A DNA stretch of 64,000 nucleotides from Mycolicibacterium xanthum (GTDB lineage Bacteria; Actinomycetota; Actinomycetes; Mycobacteriales; Mycobacteriaceae). The stretch spans positions 1 to 64,000 of the forward strand of contig NZ_JAIFZS010000020.1 of assembly GCF_019710635.1 (NCBI RefSeq), in the 5' to 3' direction. This document shows, piece after piece, positions 18,911-27,431 of this stretch. A program made the position numbers and the translations under genes. Under the pieces are notes generated by a model. It made no database searches. It saw only the letters and a list, made by a program, of their open reading frames with translations, and had not been told where the DNA came from. The first letter of the stretch is position 1; each line of letters begins with the position of its first letter.

Positions 18911-20587
18911 ATGCCCAAACGGGGCGCCTCGAGCCTTGCGGCAATGCGAACGGTGGCGGCGCTGCTCCTGGCTGCAGTCGCCGTGCTGGCCGGGGGATGC
19001 GCGGGATCGACCCCACCCGAAACGGCGACATCGGCAGAGACACCGACGGCTGCCGCGGCGCCCCCGCCGTCGTCCACGCCCGCCGGCCGATCCCGAGAAT
19101 TGGCGACGGACCCCGCACAGCTCGCCGACGACCTGGTCCACGACGAGGGCGCCCTACGCGACCCGGCGGCGCCGGAGGACGTGCTGGCCGCGGCCGCGCA
19201 TCGCCAGCAGGCGGCCTACCGCGCCATCGGACATCACCCCGAGTGGGACCCGGTCGTGCGGCCGCGCATCCCGGCGTCGCTTCTCGACGTCTACGACCGC
19301 AACGTCGACGCGCGTCGACAACTCGGGTCGATGACGCCGCCCAAGGACACCGTGCCGGCGTGGCGCATCGTCGCACCCGCGCCGGCCGACGAGCTGATGG
19401 GCTACTACCGGGAGTCCGAGTCGGCGTCCGGCGTCGCGTGGAACTATCTGGCGGCGATCAACCTCATCGAGACCGCCTTCGGACGGGTCGCCGGGGTGAG
19501 CACCGCCGGCGCGCAGGGGCCGATGCAATTCATGCCGTCGACCTTCGCCGCCTACGGCGAGGGCGGCGACATCCTCTCGCCCCGCGACAGCATCATGGCC
19601 GCCGGCCGCTACCTCGCCGCCAACGGCTTCGTCGACGACCGCGACCACGCCCTGTACCGGTACAACAACTCGGAAAAGTACGTGCAGGCGGTGCACGACT
19701 ACGCCGCGGTGATCGCCGAGCACCCGATGGCGTTCGCCGGATATCACCGCTGGGATGTGTACTACAAGACCACGGCCGGTGACGTGCTGCTGCCGATCGG
19801 TTACTCGCAGGCCACACGGATCCCGGTCACGGACTACCTGGCGTCGTCCGCGTCGGCACCGTTCGAGGTCCGGATCTCCGACCAGAGCGCCCAGATTCTG
19901 GAGCGGCTGTTGGCCGTCCGGCGCGACGCGTCCGATGCGGCCCCGTCGCAGCTGTCCGACGTGCTGTCCGGGCAGTTCCTCGGAACCCCTTACGGCGCAA
20001 ACACTCTGATCGGCTCGGCCACCGTGCCCGAACAACTCGTCGTGGAGCTGGCGAAGGTGGACTGTTTCACCTACGCCGACTACGTCGAAGCGCTCAAACG
20101 CGCCGGGAACCGCGACGAGTTCATCGACGCCTTGATCTCGGTGCGCTACAAGGACGGCGAGGTCGGATTCCAGACGAGAAAACATTTCTTCACCGATTGG
20201 GCCGCGGCGACACCGGCCGTCGCGACCGATATCACGGCGAGCCTGAGCGCCAACGCGATTCAGGTCCCGAAGGACCTGAACGCGAAGGACTCCGGCGGGG
20301 TGTATCTGCCCGGGCTGCCGGTTGTGCCGCGGACCGTCTCGTACATCCCGAGCCGGTACGTCGACGACGGCGTGCTCGACCAGTTGCGCACCGGTGACTA
20401 CATCGGTGCATACGCCGATGACGGCGGACTCGACGTCACCCACGTCGGGATCTTCGTCGCCGGACCCGACGAACCGGTGCTGCGCAACGCCTCGTCGCTC
20501 AGCGCGAACAACGCGGTGGTCGACAGCCCGCTGCGGGCCTATCTGCAGACGGTCCCCGGCGTGGTGGTGCTGCGACCCGTCGCGTAA
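18911..20587 (+). CDS. Lipoprotein with lytic transglycosylase and DUF1460 amidase-like domains
   Basis: 558 residues. The signal peptide ends in the lipobox LAGGC (Cys30), then a Thr/Pro-rich linker. Residues about 150-280 form a soluble lytic transglycosylase domain: catalytic Glu in LAAINLIETAFGR, then GAQGPMQFMPSTFAAYG and ALYRYNNSEKYVQAV. The C-terminal half matches DUF1460, a papain-like fold linked to N-acetylmuramoyl-L-alanine amidases: LGTPYGANTL, catalytic Cys in VDCFTYADYVEAL, FQTRKHFFTDW and THVGIFV. It would both cut glycan strands and remove or trim stem peptides at the outer face of the membrane. The alternative start is GTG at 18905, overlapping the previous stop. Confidence 0.85.
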   Translation: MPKRGASSLAAMRTVAALLLAAVAVLAGGCAGSTPPETATSAETPTAAAAPPPSSTPAGRSRELATDPAQLADDLVHDEGALRDPAAPEDVLAAAAHRQQAAYRAIGHHPEWDPVVRPRIPASLLDVYDRNVDARRQLGSMTPPKDTVPAWRIVAPAPADELMGYYRESESASGVAWNYLAAINLIETAFGRVAGVSTAGAQGPMQFMPSTFAAYGEGGDILSPRDSIMAAGRYLAANGFVDDRDHALYRYNNSEKYVQAVHDYAAVIAEHPMAFAGYHRWDVYYKTTAGDVLLPIGYSQATRIPVTDYLASSASAPFEVRISDQSAQILERLLAVRRDASDAAPSQLSDVLSGQFLGTPYGANTLIGSATVPEQLVVELAKVDCFTYADYVEALKRAGNRDEFIDALISVRYKDGEVGFQTRKHFFTDWAAATPAVATDITASLSANAIQVPKDLNAKDSGGVYLPGLPVVPRTVSYIPSRYVDDGVLDQLRTGDYIGAYADDGGLDVTHVGIFVAGPDEPVLRNASSLSANNAVVDSPLRAYLQTVPGVVVLRPVA

Positions 20588-20674
20588 ACGCTTTCCGCGC
20601 CGTCCAGCCACCGCGACACCCACCGGCATGCTTCACGGCTCCGTGAGACCGAATTCCAGTATTCGGCAAGGAAT

Positions 20675-20705
20675 TTGTGCGGCCATTCCCAAGGAATGCG
20701 CACAA
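20675..20705. promoter_or_regulatory. Interrupted inverted repeat upstream of the second sulfatase
   Basis: Outer arms TTGTGCG/CGCACAA and inner arms ATTCC/GGAAT surround a CAA loop, with a 3-by-1 internal mismatch. There is no T-run after it, so it is not an obvious terminator. It lies about 100 bp upstream of the sulfatase ATG. Further downstream GTATCGACA occurs twice (20740 and 20763), another possible protein-binding repeat. It could be an operator or a leader hairpin. Confidence 0.45.
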
Positions 20706-20803
20706 TCGCCCTATTGTCCGGGTCGCCAAGATGCGAAAGTATCGACAAGTACCAATGGGGAGGTATCGACAGTGAGGTCGGCATGACTACTACGGGAGGT
20801 GCG

Positions 20804-23176
20804 ATGTCCGACAACGAGAACGAGAGCTACGCCGAGCAGTACACCGCAGAGGTCTTCAAGGGGAAGATCGAGCTCGACGTTCGGGACTCGGTCCCCGACT
20901 GGGGCCCCTACGGGCCCCCGGTTGCACCCGCCGACGCCCCGAACGTCCTGTTCATCCTCTACGACGACACCGGGCTGGCGGCGTGGTCGCCGTACGGGGG
21001 CCGGATCAACATGCCGTGGGCGCAGAAGCTCGCCGACAACGGCCTGATCTACACCCAGTGGCACACCACCGCGCTGTGCGCGCCCACCCGGTCGGCATGC
21101 CTGACCGGCCGCAACCACCACGTCAACGGCTTCGCCGAGATCGTCGAGGGTTCCAACGGCTTCCCCGGCTACCACGCCCGCATTCCCGATCAGTGCGCCA
21201 CCATCTCGCACGTCTTGCAGGATGCCGGGTGGAGCACGTTCTGGGTGGGCAAGAACCACAACGTGCCCGAGCAGGACAACGCGCCGGGCGGATACAAGGG
21301 CACGTGGCCGTTGCAGAAGGGGTTCGACCGGTTCTACGGGTTCCTGGGCGGTGAGACCAACCAGTGGTACCCGGACCTGGTCGAGGACAACCGCTTCATC
21401 GATCAGCCGTACCTGCCCGAGGACGGGTACCACCTGTCGAAAGACCTGACCGACCAGGCGATCCGGATGATCCGCGACAACAAGGCGAGCAACCCCTCCA
21501 AGCCCTGGTACATGTGGTTCTGCCCCGGTGCCAACCACGCACCGCACCAGGCACCCCAGGAGTACATCGACAAGTACAAGGGCAAGTTCGACGACGGCTA
21601 CGACGCCTACCGCGAGTGGTGCCTGGCCCGCATGATCGAAAAGGGCGTCCTACCCGAGGGGACCAAACTCACTCCCTTCAATCCGATGCCGGACGACCAG
21701 GCGAACGAGGGCGACCTCGTCCTGCCGTGGGACTCGTTGAGCGATGACCAGAAGAGGCTCTTCTGCCGCATGGCCGAGGTGTGGGCGGGCTTCTCCGAGT
21801 ACACCGATGCGCAGATCGGGCGGCTGATCGACTACCTGGAGAAGTCCGGCCAGCTGGACAACACGCTGGTGCTCTACGCCGCCGACAACGGCACGTCGGG
21901 GGAAGGTTCGCCGAACGGCTCGGTCAACGAGAACAAATTCTTCAACGGGTTCCCCGATGATCTCGAAGAGAACTTGACGATGATCGACAAGCTCGGTGGG
22001 CCGGACTGCTACAACCACATGCCCACCGGCTGGGCAGCCGCCTTCTCGACTCCGTTCAAGATGTTCAAGCGCTACTCGGAGTATTCCGGCGGCACCTGCG
22101 ATCCGATGATCGTCTCCTGGCCCAAAGGCATGAAGGCGCGGGGGGAGATCCGGCACCAGTACCACCACGCCACCGATGTCGCAGCGACGATCCTCGACGT
22201 GTGCGGGTTGGAGATGCCCGACACCTATCGCGGCGTGAGGCAGTACCCGATGAACGGCGTCTCGATGCAGTACAGCTTCGACGCCGACCCCGACGGTCCG
22301 ACCCTGAGGAAGCATCAGTACTACGAGATGATGGGCACCCGGGGCATGTGGGAAGACGGCTGGCATGCCGCCGCCGTCCACGCGCCACTCACCGGCAAGG
22401 GGCACTTCGATCAGGACCGGTGGGAGCTCTACCACGTCGCCGAAGACCGTTCGGAGTCGACCGATTTGGCCGAGAAGCATCCGGAGAAGCTCGAGCACCT
22501 GAAGCAACTATGGATGGACGAGGCCAAGAGAAACCTAGTGCTTCCCCTCAACGATCAACCCGCTGTGGTTGTCGCCGGTATCGAACGGCCGTCCACCGAG
22601 CCGCCTCGGGACCGGTACGTCTACTACCCGGACACGACCGCGGTGCCCGAAGGCGTGGCCGCCAACATTCGGGGCCGGTCGTACAAGATCCTGGCCGACG
22701 TCGAGGTCGGCGAGGATTGCTCGGGCGTCATCTTCGCCCACGGCTCCCGCTTCGGCGGTCATTCCCTGTTCATCAAGGACAAGAAGCTGTACTACGTGTA
22801 CAACTTCCTGGGCATTCCGCCGGAGCAGAGCTTCATCTCCAAAGAGGAACTCAAGCCGGGCAAATACACGCTGGGAATGGAGTTCACCCGGGAGTCGGCC
22901 GGCAAGTACGGAGAGTCGCACGGCACGACGAAGGTGTACGTCAACGACAAGGTCGTCGCCGAAGGCCCGATGCGGACACAGACCGGCAAGTTCACGCTGT
23001 GTGGCGACGGCCTGTGCGTCGGCCGCGACAGCGCCGACGCCGTCGCCAAGGAGTACACGCCCGAGACGCAGGGCAGGTTCACCGGCGGCACCATCGATTT
23101 CGTCGAGGTCGCGGTCGAGGAGGCAGGCTACCGCGACCTGGAGAAGGAGATGGCCGCCGCGCTCGCCGTCGACTGA
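20804..23176 (+). CDS. Large type I sulfatase
   Basis: 790 residues from MSDNENESYAEQYTAEVF, preceded by GGGAGGTGCG; an ATG seven codons upstream is possible. The formylglycine motif is LCAPTRSACLTGRNHH (C-x-P-x-R). Metal-site residues lie in NVLFILYDDTGLAAWSPYGG and LVLYAADNGTSGEGSPNG. The long C-terminal extension (about 610-790), with a beta-rich segment GRSYKILADVEVGEDCSGVI, is found in the mycobacterial AtsA/AtsD-like arylsulfatases and probably packs on the active site. There is no signal peptide. Together with the gene at 16208 it makes two sulfatases within 7 kb. Confidence 0.92.
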   Translation: MSDNENESYAEQYTAEVFKGKIELDVRDSVPDWGPYGPPVAPADAPNVLFILYDDTGLAAWSPYGGRINMPWAQKLADNGLIYTQWHTTALCAPTRSACLTGRNHHVNGFAEIVEGSNGFPGYHARIPDQCATISHVLQDAGWSTFWVGKNHNVPEQDNAPGGYKGTWPLQKGFDRFYGFLGGETNQWYPDLVEDNRFIDQPYLPEDGYHLSKDLTDQAIRMIRDNKASNPSKPWYMWFCPGANHAPHQAPQEYIDKYKGKFDDGYDAYREWCLARMIEKGVLPEGTKLTPFNPMPDDQANEGDLVLPWDSLSDDQKRLFCRMAEVWAGFSEYTDAQIGRLIDYLEKSGQLDNTLVLYAADNGTSGEGSPNGSVNENKFFNGFPDDLEENLTMIDKLGGPDCYNHMPTGWAAAFSTPFKMFKRYSEYSGGTCDPMIVSWPKGMKARGEIRHQYHHATDVAATILDVCGLEMPDTYRGVRQYPMNGVSMQYSFDADPDGPTLRKHQYYEMMGTRGMWEDGWHAAAVHAPLTGKGHFDQDRWELYHVAEDRSESTDLAEKHPEKLEHLKQLWMDEAKRNLVLPLNDQPAVVVAGIERPSTEPPRDRYVYYPDTTAVPEGVAANIRGRSYKILADVEVGEDCSGVIFAHGSRFGGHSLFIKDKKLYYVYNFLGIPPEQSFISKEELKPGKYTLGMEFTRESAGKYGESHGTTKVYVNDKVVAEGPMRTQTGKFTLCGDGLCVGRDSADAVAKEYTPETQGRFTGGTIDFVEVAVEEAGYRDLEKEMAAALAVD

Positions 23177-23360
23177 GCCGCCCGGACACCTTCGCCGTCA
23201 GGCTTCGCGCCGGTTCCGGGTGGAGCTTGCCGGCCATGGTCTGCGCCGGCCCGGGGTCGGAGTTTCCTCGGGTGACCGTCCGCCCGTCAGCGAAGACACC
23301 CCGCTCCGACCCCAGCCGGCTGAACCGGCAGTCCCCGACGCGGACAAGCCTGCCGACCGC

Positions 23361-23921
23361 TCAGCCGCGGACCAGGTCGATGGCGACCGGGACGGGGTTG
23401 GTGACGATGTCGCGGACCGGCGAGTAGCTCGTGAGGCCGGCGAGTTCGGCGAGTTGATCGTCGTCGAAGTCGCCGATCGCCTTGATCGTCACCCGAATCC
23501 GCTCGAAGCCGGGTCGGACACTGCCGTCCAGGCCGAGGAAGCCGTGCAGATCCACATCGCCCTCGATCGTGGTTTCCATGCCGTCGACGACGATGCCGCG
23601 GGCGGCGGCGTGATAGGCGATCGTGCCGGTCACGCACGCCGCGAGCGCGTGCAGGACGTATTCGACGGTGGTGGGCGCCCGGTTCTCGCCGAGCAGGACC
23701 GGCGGCTCATCGGTGTCCACGGTGAACGGCTCGGTGCGGGTGGTGTCTTCCTGGCCCACGCCGTAGAAGTCCTTGATCGTCGAGCGGCTGTAGGCGCCGT
23801 CGACCCAGTGGTTCTGGGCCCGGAACTGGAACCGCGCCAGCGCGGGATTCGCGGTCACGGCGTCGATCGTGCCGGCGAGGCGGTCGACGTCGACGCCGTT
23901 GACAGTGCTGATTGCGTGCAT
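23361..23921 (-). CDS. OsmC family protein
   Basis: 186 residues from MHAISTVNGVDVDRLAG, with a clean AAGGAG site 6 bases before the ATG (a longer frame starting at 23969 ignores this). It is OsmC/Ohr fold: PTTVEYVLHALAACVTGTIAYHAA contains the active-site Cys in the central helix, and the C-terminus ends TSYSPVRDIVTNPVPVAIDL. Only one obvious catalytic Cys is present, so it is OsmC-like rather than classic two-Cys Ohr. It would detoxify organic peroxides or bind hydrophobic ligands. It is transcribed away from a TetR-type gene across the operator at 23975-24026. Confidence 0.9.
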   Translation of the reverse strand: MHAISTVNGVDVDRLAGTIDAVTANPALARFQFRAQNHWVDGAYSRSTIKDFYGVGQEDTTRTEPFTVDTDEPPVLLGENRAPTTVEYVLHALAACVTGTIAYHAAARGIVVDGMETTIEGDVDLHGFLGLDGSVRPGFERIRVTIKAIGDFDDDQLAELAGLTSYSPVRDIVTNPVPVAIDLVRG

Positions 23922-23974
23922 GGTGAGCTCCTTGTGGTTTGTTGGTGATGGGCCGTGGCCCGTCGTCACCCCGG

Positions 23975-24026
23975 AATTAGCACGATCGGTCGTACTAATT
24001 AGAAAGTACGACCGATCGTGCTAATT
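23975..24026. promoter_or_regulatory. Double TetR-type operator between osmC and tetR
   Basis: Perfect 21-bp inverted arms (left 23975-23995, right 24006-24026) are separated by the 10-bp spacer TAATTAGAAA. Each arm is itself a near-palindrome of the type TTAG-ACGA-CG-TCGT-CTAA, so the block looks like two operators facing opposite promoters. A -10-like TAATTT follows the right arm 6 bases before the TetR-fragment ATG, and its mirror TAATTC follows the left arm toward osmC. The same half-site recurs at 27405-27420 in front of the intact TetR gene. Confidence 0.85.
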
Positions 24027-24033
24027 TGTCAAC

Positions 24034-24123
24034 ATGCCCAGAGGCCCGGTCGATCCGCGCAGCTCCGCCACGCGGCGCCCGCGCGCCGACGGCGAACGGA
24101 CCCGCAGCGCAATCCTGCGCGCT
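24034..24123 (+). pseudogene. TetR regulator, N-terminal 30 residues only
   Basis: The ATG gives MPRGPVDPRSSATRRPRADG then ERTRSAILRA. This matches the N-terminus of the intact TetR at 27432 (RSSAPRRPRADGERTRGAILRE), and the DNA upstream is also similar. Similarity ends abruptly near 24122 and the frame becomes unrelated low-complexity sequence. The DNA-binding helices are missing, so it cannot function. The break point is where the segment carrying the GH15 and dehydrogenase genes begins. Confidence 0.8.
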
Positions 24124-24200
24124 GGGACGCTGAGTGGGGGCGGCCGTGATCCGGCCCGACCATGCTGCACGCGTGGTGATGTGCCGCAAGAGCTATGCGC

Positions 24201-26030
24201 TCACCCGAGCCGGCGGTCCAGGTTGTAGGCGGCGCTGATCAAGGCGAGGTGGGTGAATGCCTGCGGAAAGTTGCCGAGCTGCTCGCCGGTCGGCCCGATC
24301 TCCTCCGAATACAGCCCCACATGGTTTGCATACGTGAGCATCTTTTCGAACGCCAACCGCGCTTCGTCGAGCCGCCCGGCGCGGGCCAGCGCCTCGACCC
24401 ACCAGAAGGAACACATCGAAAAGGTCGCCTCACCACCGGCCAGCCCGTCGGGCGACGACCGCACGTTGTAGCGGTACACGAGGCTGTCTGAGACGAGTTC
24501 GGCAGAGATGGCGTCCAGTGTGGAGATCCAGCGAGGGTCGGTGGGGGCGATGAACTTGCACAGCGGCATCAACAACAACGAAGCATCGAGCACGTCGCTG
24601 TCGTAGTGCTGGACGAACGCCCTGCGCTCGGGGTTCCAGCCACGGCCCATGATCTGGTGATAGATACGGTCCCGTACCGCGCTCCACCGTGTGATGTCCG
24701 CCGGCAGTCCGCGCTGATGCGCAACGCGAATCGCGCGTTCGACCGCAACCCAGCTCATCAGCCGGGAGTACGTGTAATTCCTTCGCCCGCCACGAGATTC
24801 CCAGATCCCTTCGTCGGGTCCGTCCCAATGTTCGATCAGCCATTCAAGACTGCGCGTGAGCTCTACCCACCCGTCGTGGTAGATGGGCAGCCCGTACTTG
24901 TTGCACAAGTAGACGGAGTCCATGAGCTCGCCATAGACGTCGAGCTGCAACTGGTTCGCCGCCGCGTTGCCGACACGAACCGGCGCCGAGCCCCGGTAGC
25001 CCTCCAAGTGCAGCAGCTGCTCCTCGGGCAGATTTTCGCGCCCGTCGATCCCGTACATGATCTGCAACGGCGCCGAGTCGCGGCCGGAATGCCGGAACCG
25101 GCCCTCCAGCCAATGCAGGAACGCGGCGGCCTCGTCGGCGAATCCCAGGGTGAGAAGCGCGTAAAGGGTGAAAGCGGAGTCTCGGATCCAGGTGTATCGG
25201 TAGTCCCAGTTCCGGGTGCCGCCCAGACACTCCGGCAGACTCGTGGTGGGTGCCGCCACAATGGCGCCGGTGGGCGCGTAGGTCAGTAGCTTCAGCGTGA
25301 GCGCCGAGCGGTGCACCATCTCGCGCCAGCGCCCGCTGTAGCGCGAACGCTGCAGCCAGCCTCGCCAGAACGCGACGGTGGTCTCGAATTCCGCAGCGAT
25401 GTCGGCATCGCAGTACGGCGCCGGGACGTCGCCGGGCGCCACCTGTTCCAGCACGAAGGTGACGGCTTCCCCCGCGCGAACCGTGATGTGTGCGTTGATG
25501 TCGCCGTCATTGACGATATTCAGCGGGCACGGCGCCGAGAGGCTGAGCCGCAGCTTCAGGGAGATGAACAGAGCCCCATTCTGGTTGAGTCCCACCTCGT
25601 GCCGGACGCGGGCGAAGTCGAAGCGGGGGGCGACGTCGACCTGGAAGCGCAGCTGCCCACGTATGGCGAGCAGCCGACGGATCATGCGGGGGCGGTTCGC
25701 AGGCCGGCTGGTTTGTGCGGCCGGCATGAAATCCTGAACCTCCGCGACCCCGTCAGGCGTCAGAAAGCGCGTGATGAGCACGTTGGTATCGGGCAGGTAG
25801 AGCTGTTTGGAACTCCAGTCGTCGCAGTCGGGCGAGATCCGAAAGTAGCCGCCGCGGTCCGCGTCGAGAATCGCCGCAAAGACGCTGGGTGAGTCGAACC
25901 GCGGGCAGCAGTACCAATCGATGGTGCCGTCCGTGGCCACCAGCGCCGCCGTGTGCAGATCTCCGATCAGACCGTGCTCGGAGATCGGCGGGTAGCGCAC
26001 CCGAGTCGCCGGCGCGGCATCCTGAGCCAT
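24201..26030 (-). CDS. Glycoside hydrolase family 15 protein (glucoamylase/trehalase type)
   Basis: 609 residues without signal peptide. The N-terminal beta domain opens with ISEHGLIGDLHTAALVATDG and TIDWYCCPRFDSPSVFA, as in bacterial GH15 enzymes. The (alpha/alpha)6 catalytic part has RNWDYRYTWIRDSAFTLYAL, the general-acid region HWDGPDEGIWESRGG and a C-terminal GLYSEEIGPTGEQLGNFPQAF carrying the likely base. Mycobacterial members of this group include a trehalase, so trehalose or alpha-glucan hydrolysis is likely but not certain. The stop is close to the truncated TetR gene. The MDR dehydrogenase gene lies 18 bp upstream on the same strand, so the two probably share a transcript. Confidence 0.9.
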   Translation of the reverse strand: MAQDAAPATRVRYPPISEHGLIGDLHTAALVATDGTIDWYCCPRFDSPSVFAAILDADRGGYFRISPDCDDWSSKQLYLPDTNVLITRFLTPDGVAEVQDFMPAAQTSRPANRPRMIRRLLAIRGQLRFQVDVAPRFDFARVRHEVGLNQNGALFISLKLRLSLSAPCPLNIVNDGDINAHITVRAGEAVTFVLEQVAPGDVPAPYCDADIAAEFETTVAFWRGWLQRSRYSGRWREMVHRSALTLKLLTYAPTGAIVAAPTTSLPECLGGTRNWDYRYTWIRDSAFTLYALLTLGFADEAAAFLHWLEGRFRHSGRDSAPLQIMYGIDGRENLPEEQLLHLEGYRGSAPVRVGNAAANQLQLDVYGELMDSVYLCNKYGLPIYHDGWVELTRSLEWLIEHWDGPDEGIWESRGGRRNYTYSRLMSWVAVERAIRVAHQRGLPADITRWSAVRDRIYHQIMGRGWNPERRAFVQHYDSDVLDASLLLMPLCKFIAPTDPRWISTLDAISAELVSDSLVYRYNVRSSPDGLAGGEATFSMCSFWWVEALARAGRLDEARLAFEKMLTYANHVGLYSEEIGPTGEQLGNFPQAFTHLALISAAYNLDRRLG

Positions 26031-26048
26031 GAGGACCTCTTCCCAGTC

Positions 26049-27062
26049 TCAGGACACAAGCACGAGTTTCCCTGTGGCCGCCATGCTGTCGAGCAACTCG
26101 TGGGCCTTGCGAGCCTCGGCCAGCGGCAGGCGCTCGGCCACGACCGGATGAATCGCTGCACGACGGAGCAACTCCAGCAGGGCGCGGAAATCCTCTTCGA
26201 ACCAATCCTGGTGGTGGATACGCAACTTCTGGATTCGATAGGCGAGCACCCGCCGGCTGGGCGACACCACGCCCCACAATGCGACAGCGGCGGTTCCCAT
26301 GTACCACTCGAATACCCCCGGCCAATTCTTGCGACCCTGCACCAACGTCTTCTGGCGGCCGTAGATGACCAGCCTTCCGCCGGACCGCAACGCCCGGAAG
26401 GAGCGAAGCGACAGCGTGCCACCGAACGGGTCGAGCACGATATCCACACCGTCACGACTCAGCTCTCTGACCTTCTCCAGGAAGTCTTCGTGCTGGTAGT
26501 CGATGGCCACCGCGCCGAGCCGCTCGACGGCGGCTCTGTCGTGGGCCGACGCCGTCCCGTACGTGTGAACTCCCATCACTGCAGCGAGTTCGAGGACTGC
26601 GGTCCCTACCCGGCCGGCCGCACCGTGGACGAGCAACGTCTCCCCCGCCTTTGCTCCAGCCGCACGGTGAAGCATTTGGTAGGCCGTCATATAGGTGAAG
26701 ACCAGGCTCACGACCTCGGCCGGATCCAGATCCTCGGGCACCGGGACCGCGTTCTTCTCAGGGACACAGACAAGCTCGGCGTTGGCGCCCCACTGCGTGA
26801 GCACACCCACGCGATCGCCCTCGTGCAGCCGCGCACAGCCAGGCCCCAATTGATCGACCACGCCGATCAATTCGTAGCCCGGGGTGAACGGCGGCTTCGG
26901 GCCGCCGAGATACGTGCCGGCGCGCATCTGCGCGTCGCTGAGCGACACGCCGGAGGCCAGAACCCTGACGCGGACTTCACCCTGGCGAGGCAGCGGCTCG
27001 GCCTCGTCGACAACGCTGACGACCTCGGGACCGCCGAAACGATCGATGACAACACGCTTCAT
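26049..27062 (-). CDS. Medium-chain dehydrogenase/quinone reductase-like protein
   Basis: 337 residues. A GroES-like N-terminal part (GGPEVVSVVDEAEPLPRQGE, GYELIGVVDQLGPG) precedes a Rossmann fold with AAGAKAGETLLVHGAAGRVG, where GAAGRVG is an A/G-x-x-G-x-x-G NADPH motif. The Cys and His ligands of zinc alcohol dehydrogenases are absent, so it belongs to the zinc-free quinone oxidoreductase branch. The ATG overlaps the stop of a 51-codon ORF by 4 bases. The GH15 gene follows 18 bp downstream. The substrate is not predictable. Confidence 0.88.
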   Translation of the reverse strand: MKRVVIDRFGGPEVVSVVDEAEPLPRQGEVRVRVLASGVSLSDAQMRAGTYLGGPKPPFTPGYELIGVVDQLGPGCARLHEGDRVGVLTQWGANAELVCVPEKNAVPVPEDLDPAEVVSLVFTYMTAYQMLHRAAGAKAGETLLVHGAAGRVGTAVLELAAVMGVHTYGTASAHDRAAVERLGAVAIDYQHEDFLEKVRELSRDGVDIVLDPFGGTLSLRSFRALRSGGRLVIYGRQKTLVQGRKNWPGVFEWYMGTAAVALWGVVSPSRRVLAYRIQKLRIHHQDWFEEDFRALLELLRRAAIHPVVAERLPLAEARKAHELLDSMAATGKLVLVS

Positions 27063-27214
27063 GACAGAACCTCCTGTTTCGCATGCGCGCGCAGATGTGT
27101 GCGAAGGCGGGTAAGCATCTCGTTGAGACGGGGCAGCCCTTCACTGCTGCCGGTGGCGACCGCCGGGTAGCCACCCGATGGACCGTTGTTCCCAACGGCG
27201 CCGGAGACAGGCAT
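27059..27214 (-). CDS. Small ORF coupled to the dehydrogenase (51 aa)
   Basis: The ATG at 27214 is preceded by AGGAGG with 7-base spacing, the best ribosome site in this region. The product starts MPVSGAVGNNGPSGGYPAVA and ends LRTHLRAHAKQEVLS. The first half is Gly/Ser-rich and the second half a basic amphipathic helix (LNEMLTRLRTHLRAHAK). The TGA overlaps the dehydrogenase ATG (ATGA), so translation is probably coupled. No family is recognised. It may be a leader peptide or a small partner protein. Confidence 0.6.
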   Translation of the reverse strand: MPVSGAVGNNGPSGGYPAVATGSSEGLPRLNEMLTRLRTHLRAHAKQEVLS

Positions 27215-27402
27215 CTTTTTGCCTCCTGGAGCCCGCTCATGGGCGGGCCAACCCCGTTAGCGTGAGCGCATGCGCGGCAATCGCGTAAGGGTCTGAAGTC
27301 CTCGTTTGACGCCCGTTTTCACCGAAGCGTGTCGCAGGTTCCAGCCGCGCACGAGTCGGTGCCACCGCTCGGTGTGGCACGATTCGGTCGAGCACATCTG
27401 AA

Positions 27403-27425
27403 TGTACGACCGGTCGTGCTATTTT
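27403..27425. promoter_or_regulatory. TetR operator and -10 of the intact tetR
   Basis: GTACGACCGGTCGTGC (27405-27420) is an almost perfect palindrome differing from the osmC-side half-site GTACGACCGATCGTGC by one base. It runs directly into TATTTT, six bases before the ATG at 27432, so the promoter is overlapped by the operator and the transcript is probably leaderless. This is the layout of an autorepressed TetR gene. Confidence 0.7.
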
Positions 27426-27431
27426 GTCGAT

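Noticed and set aside
24123-24228. Continuation of the truncated TetR frame
   Set aside because: After residue 30 the translation is unrelated to TetR and Cys/Arg/Pro-rich, so it is read-through of the break, not protein.
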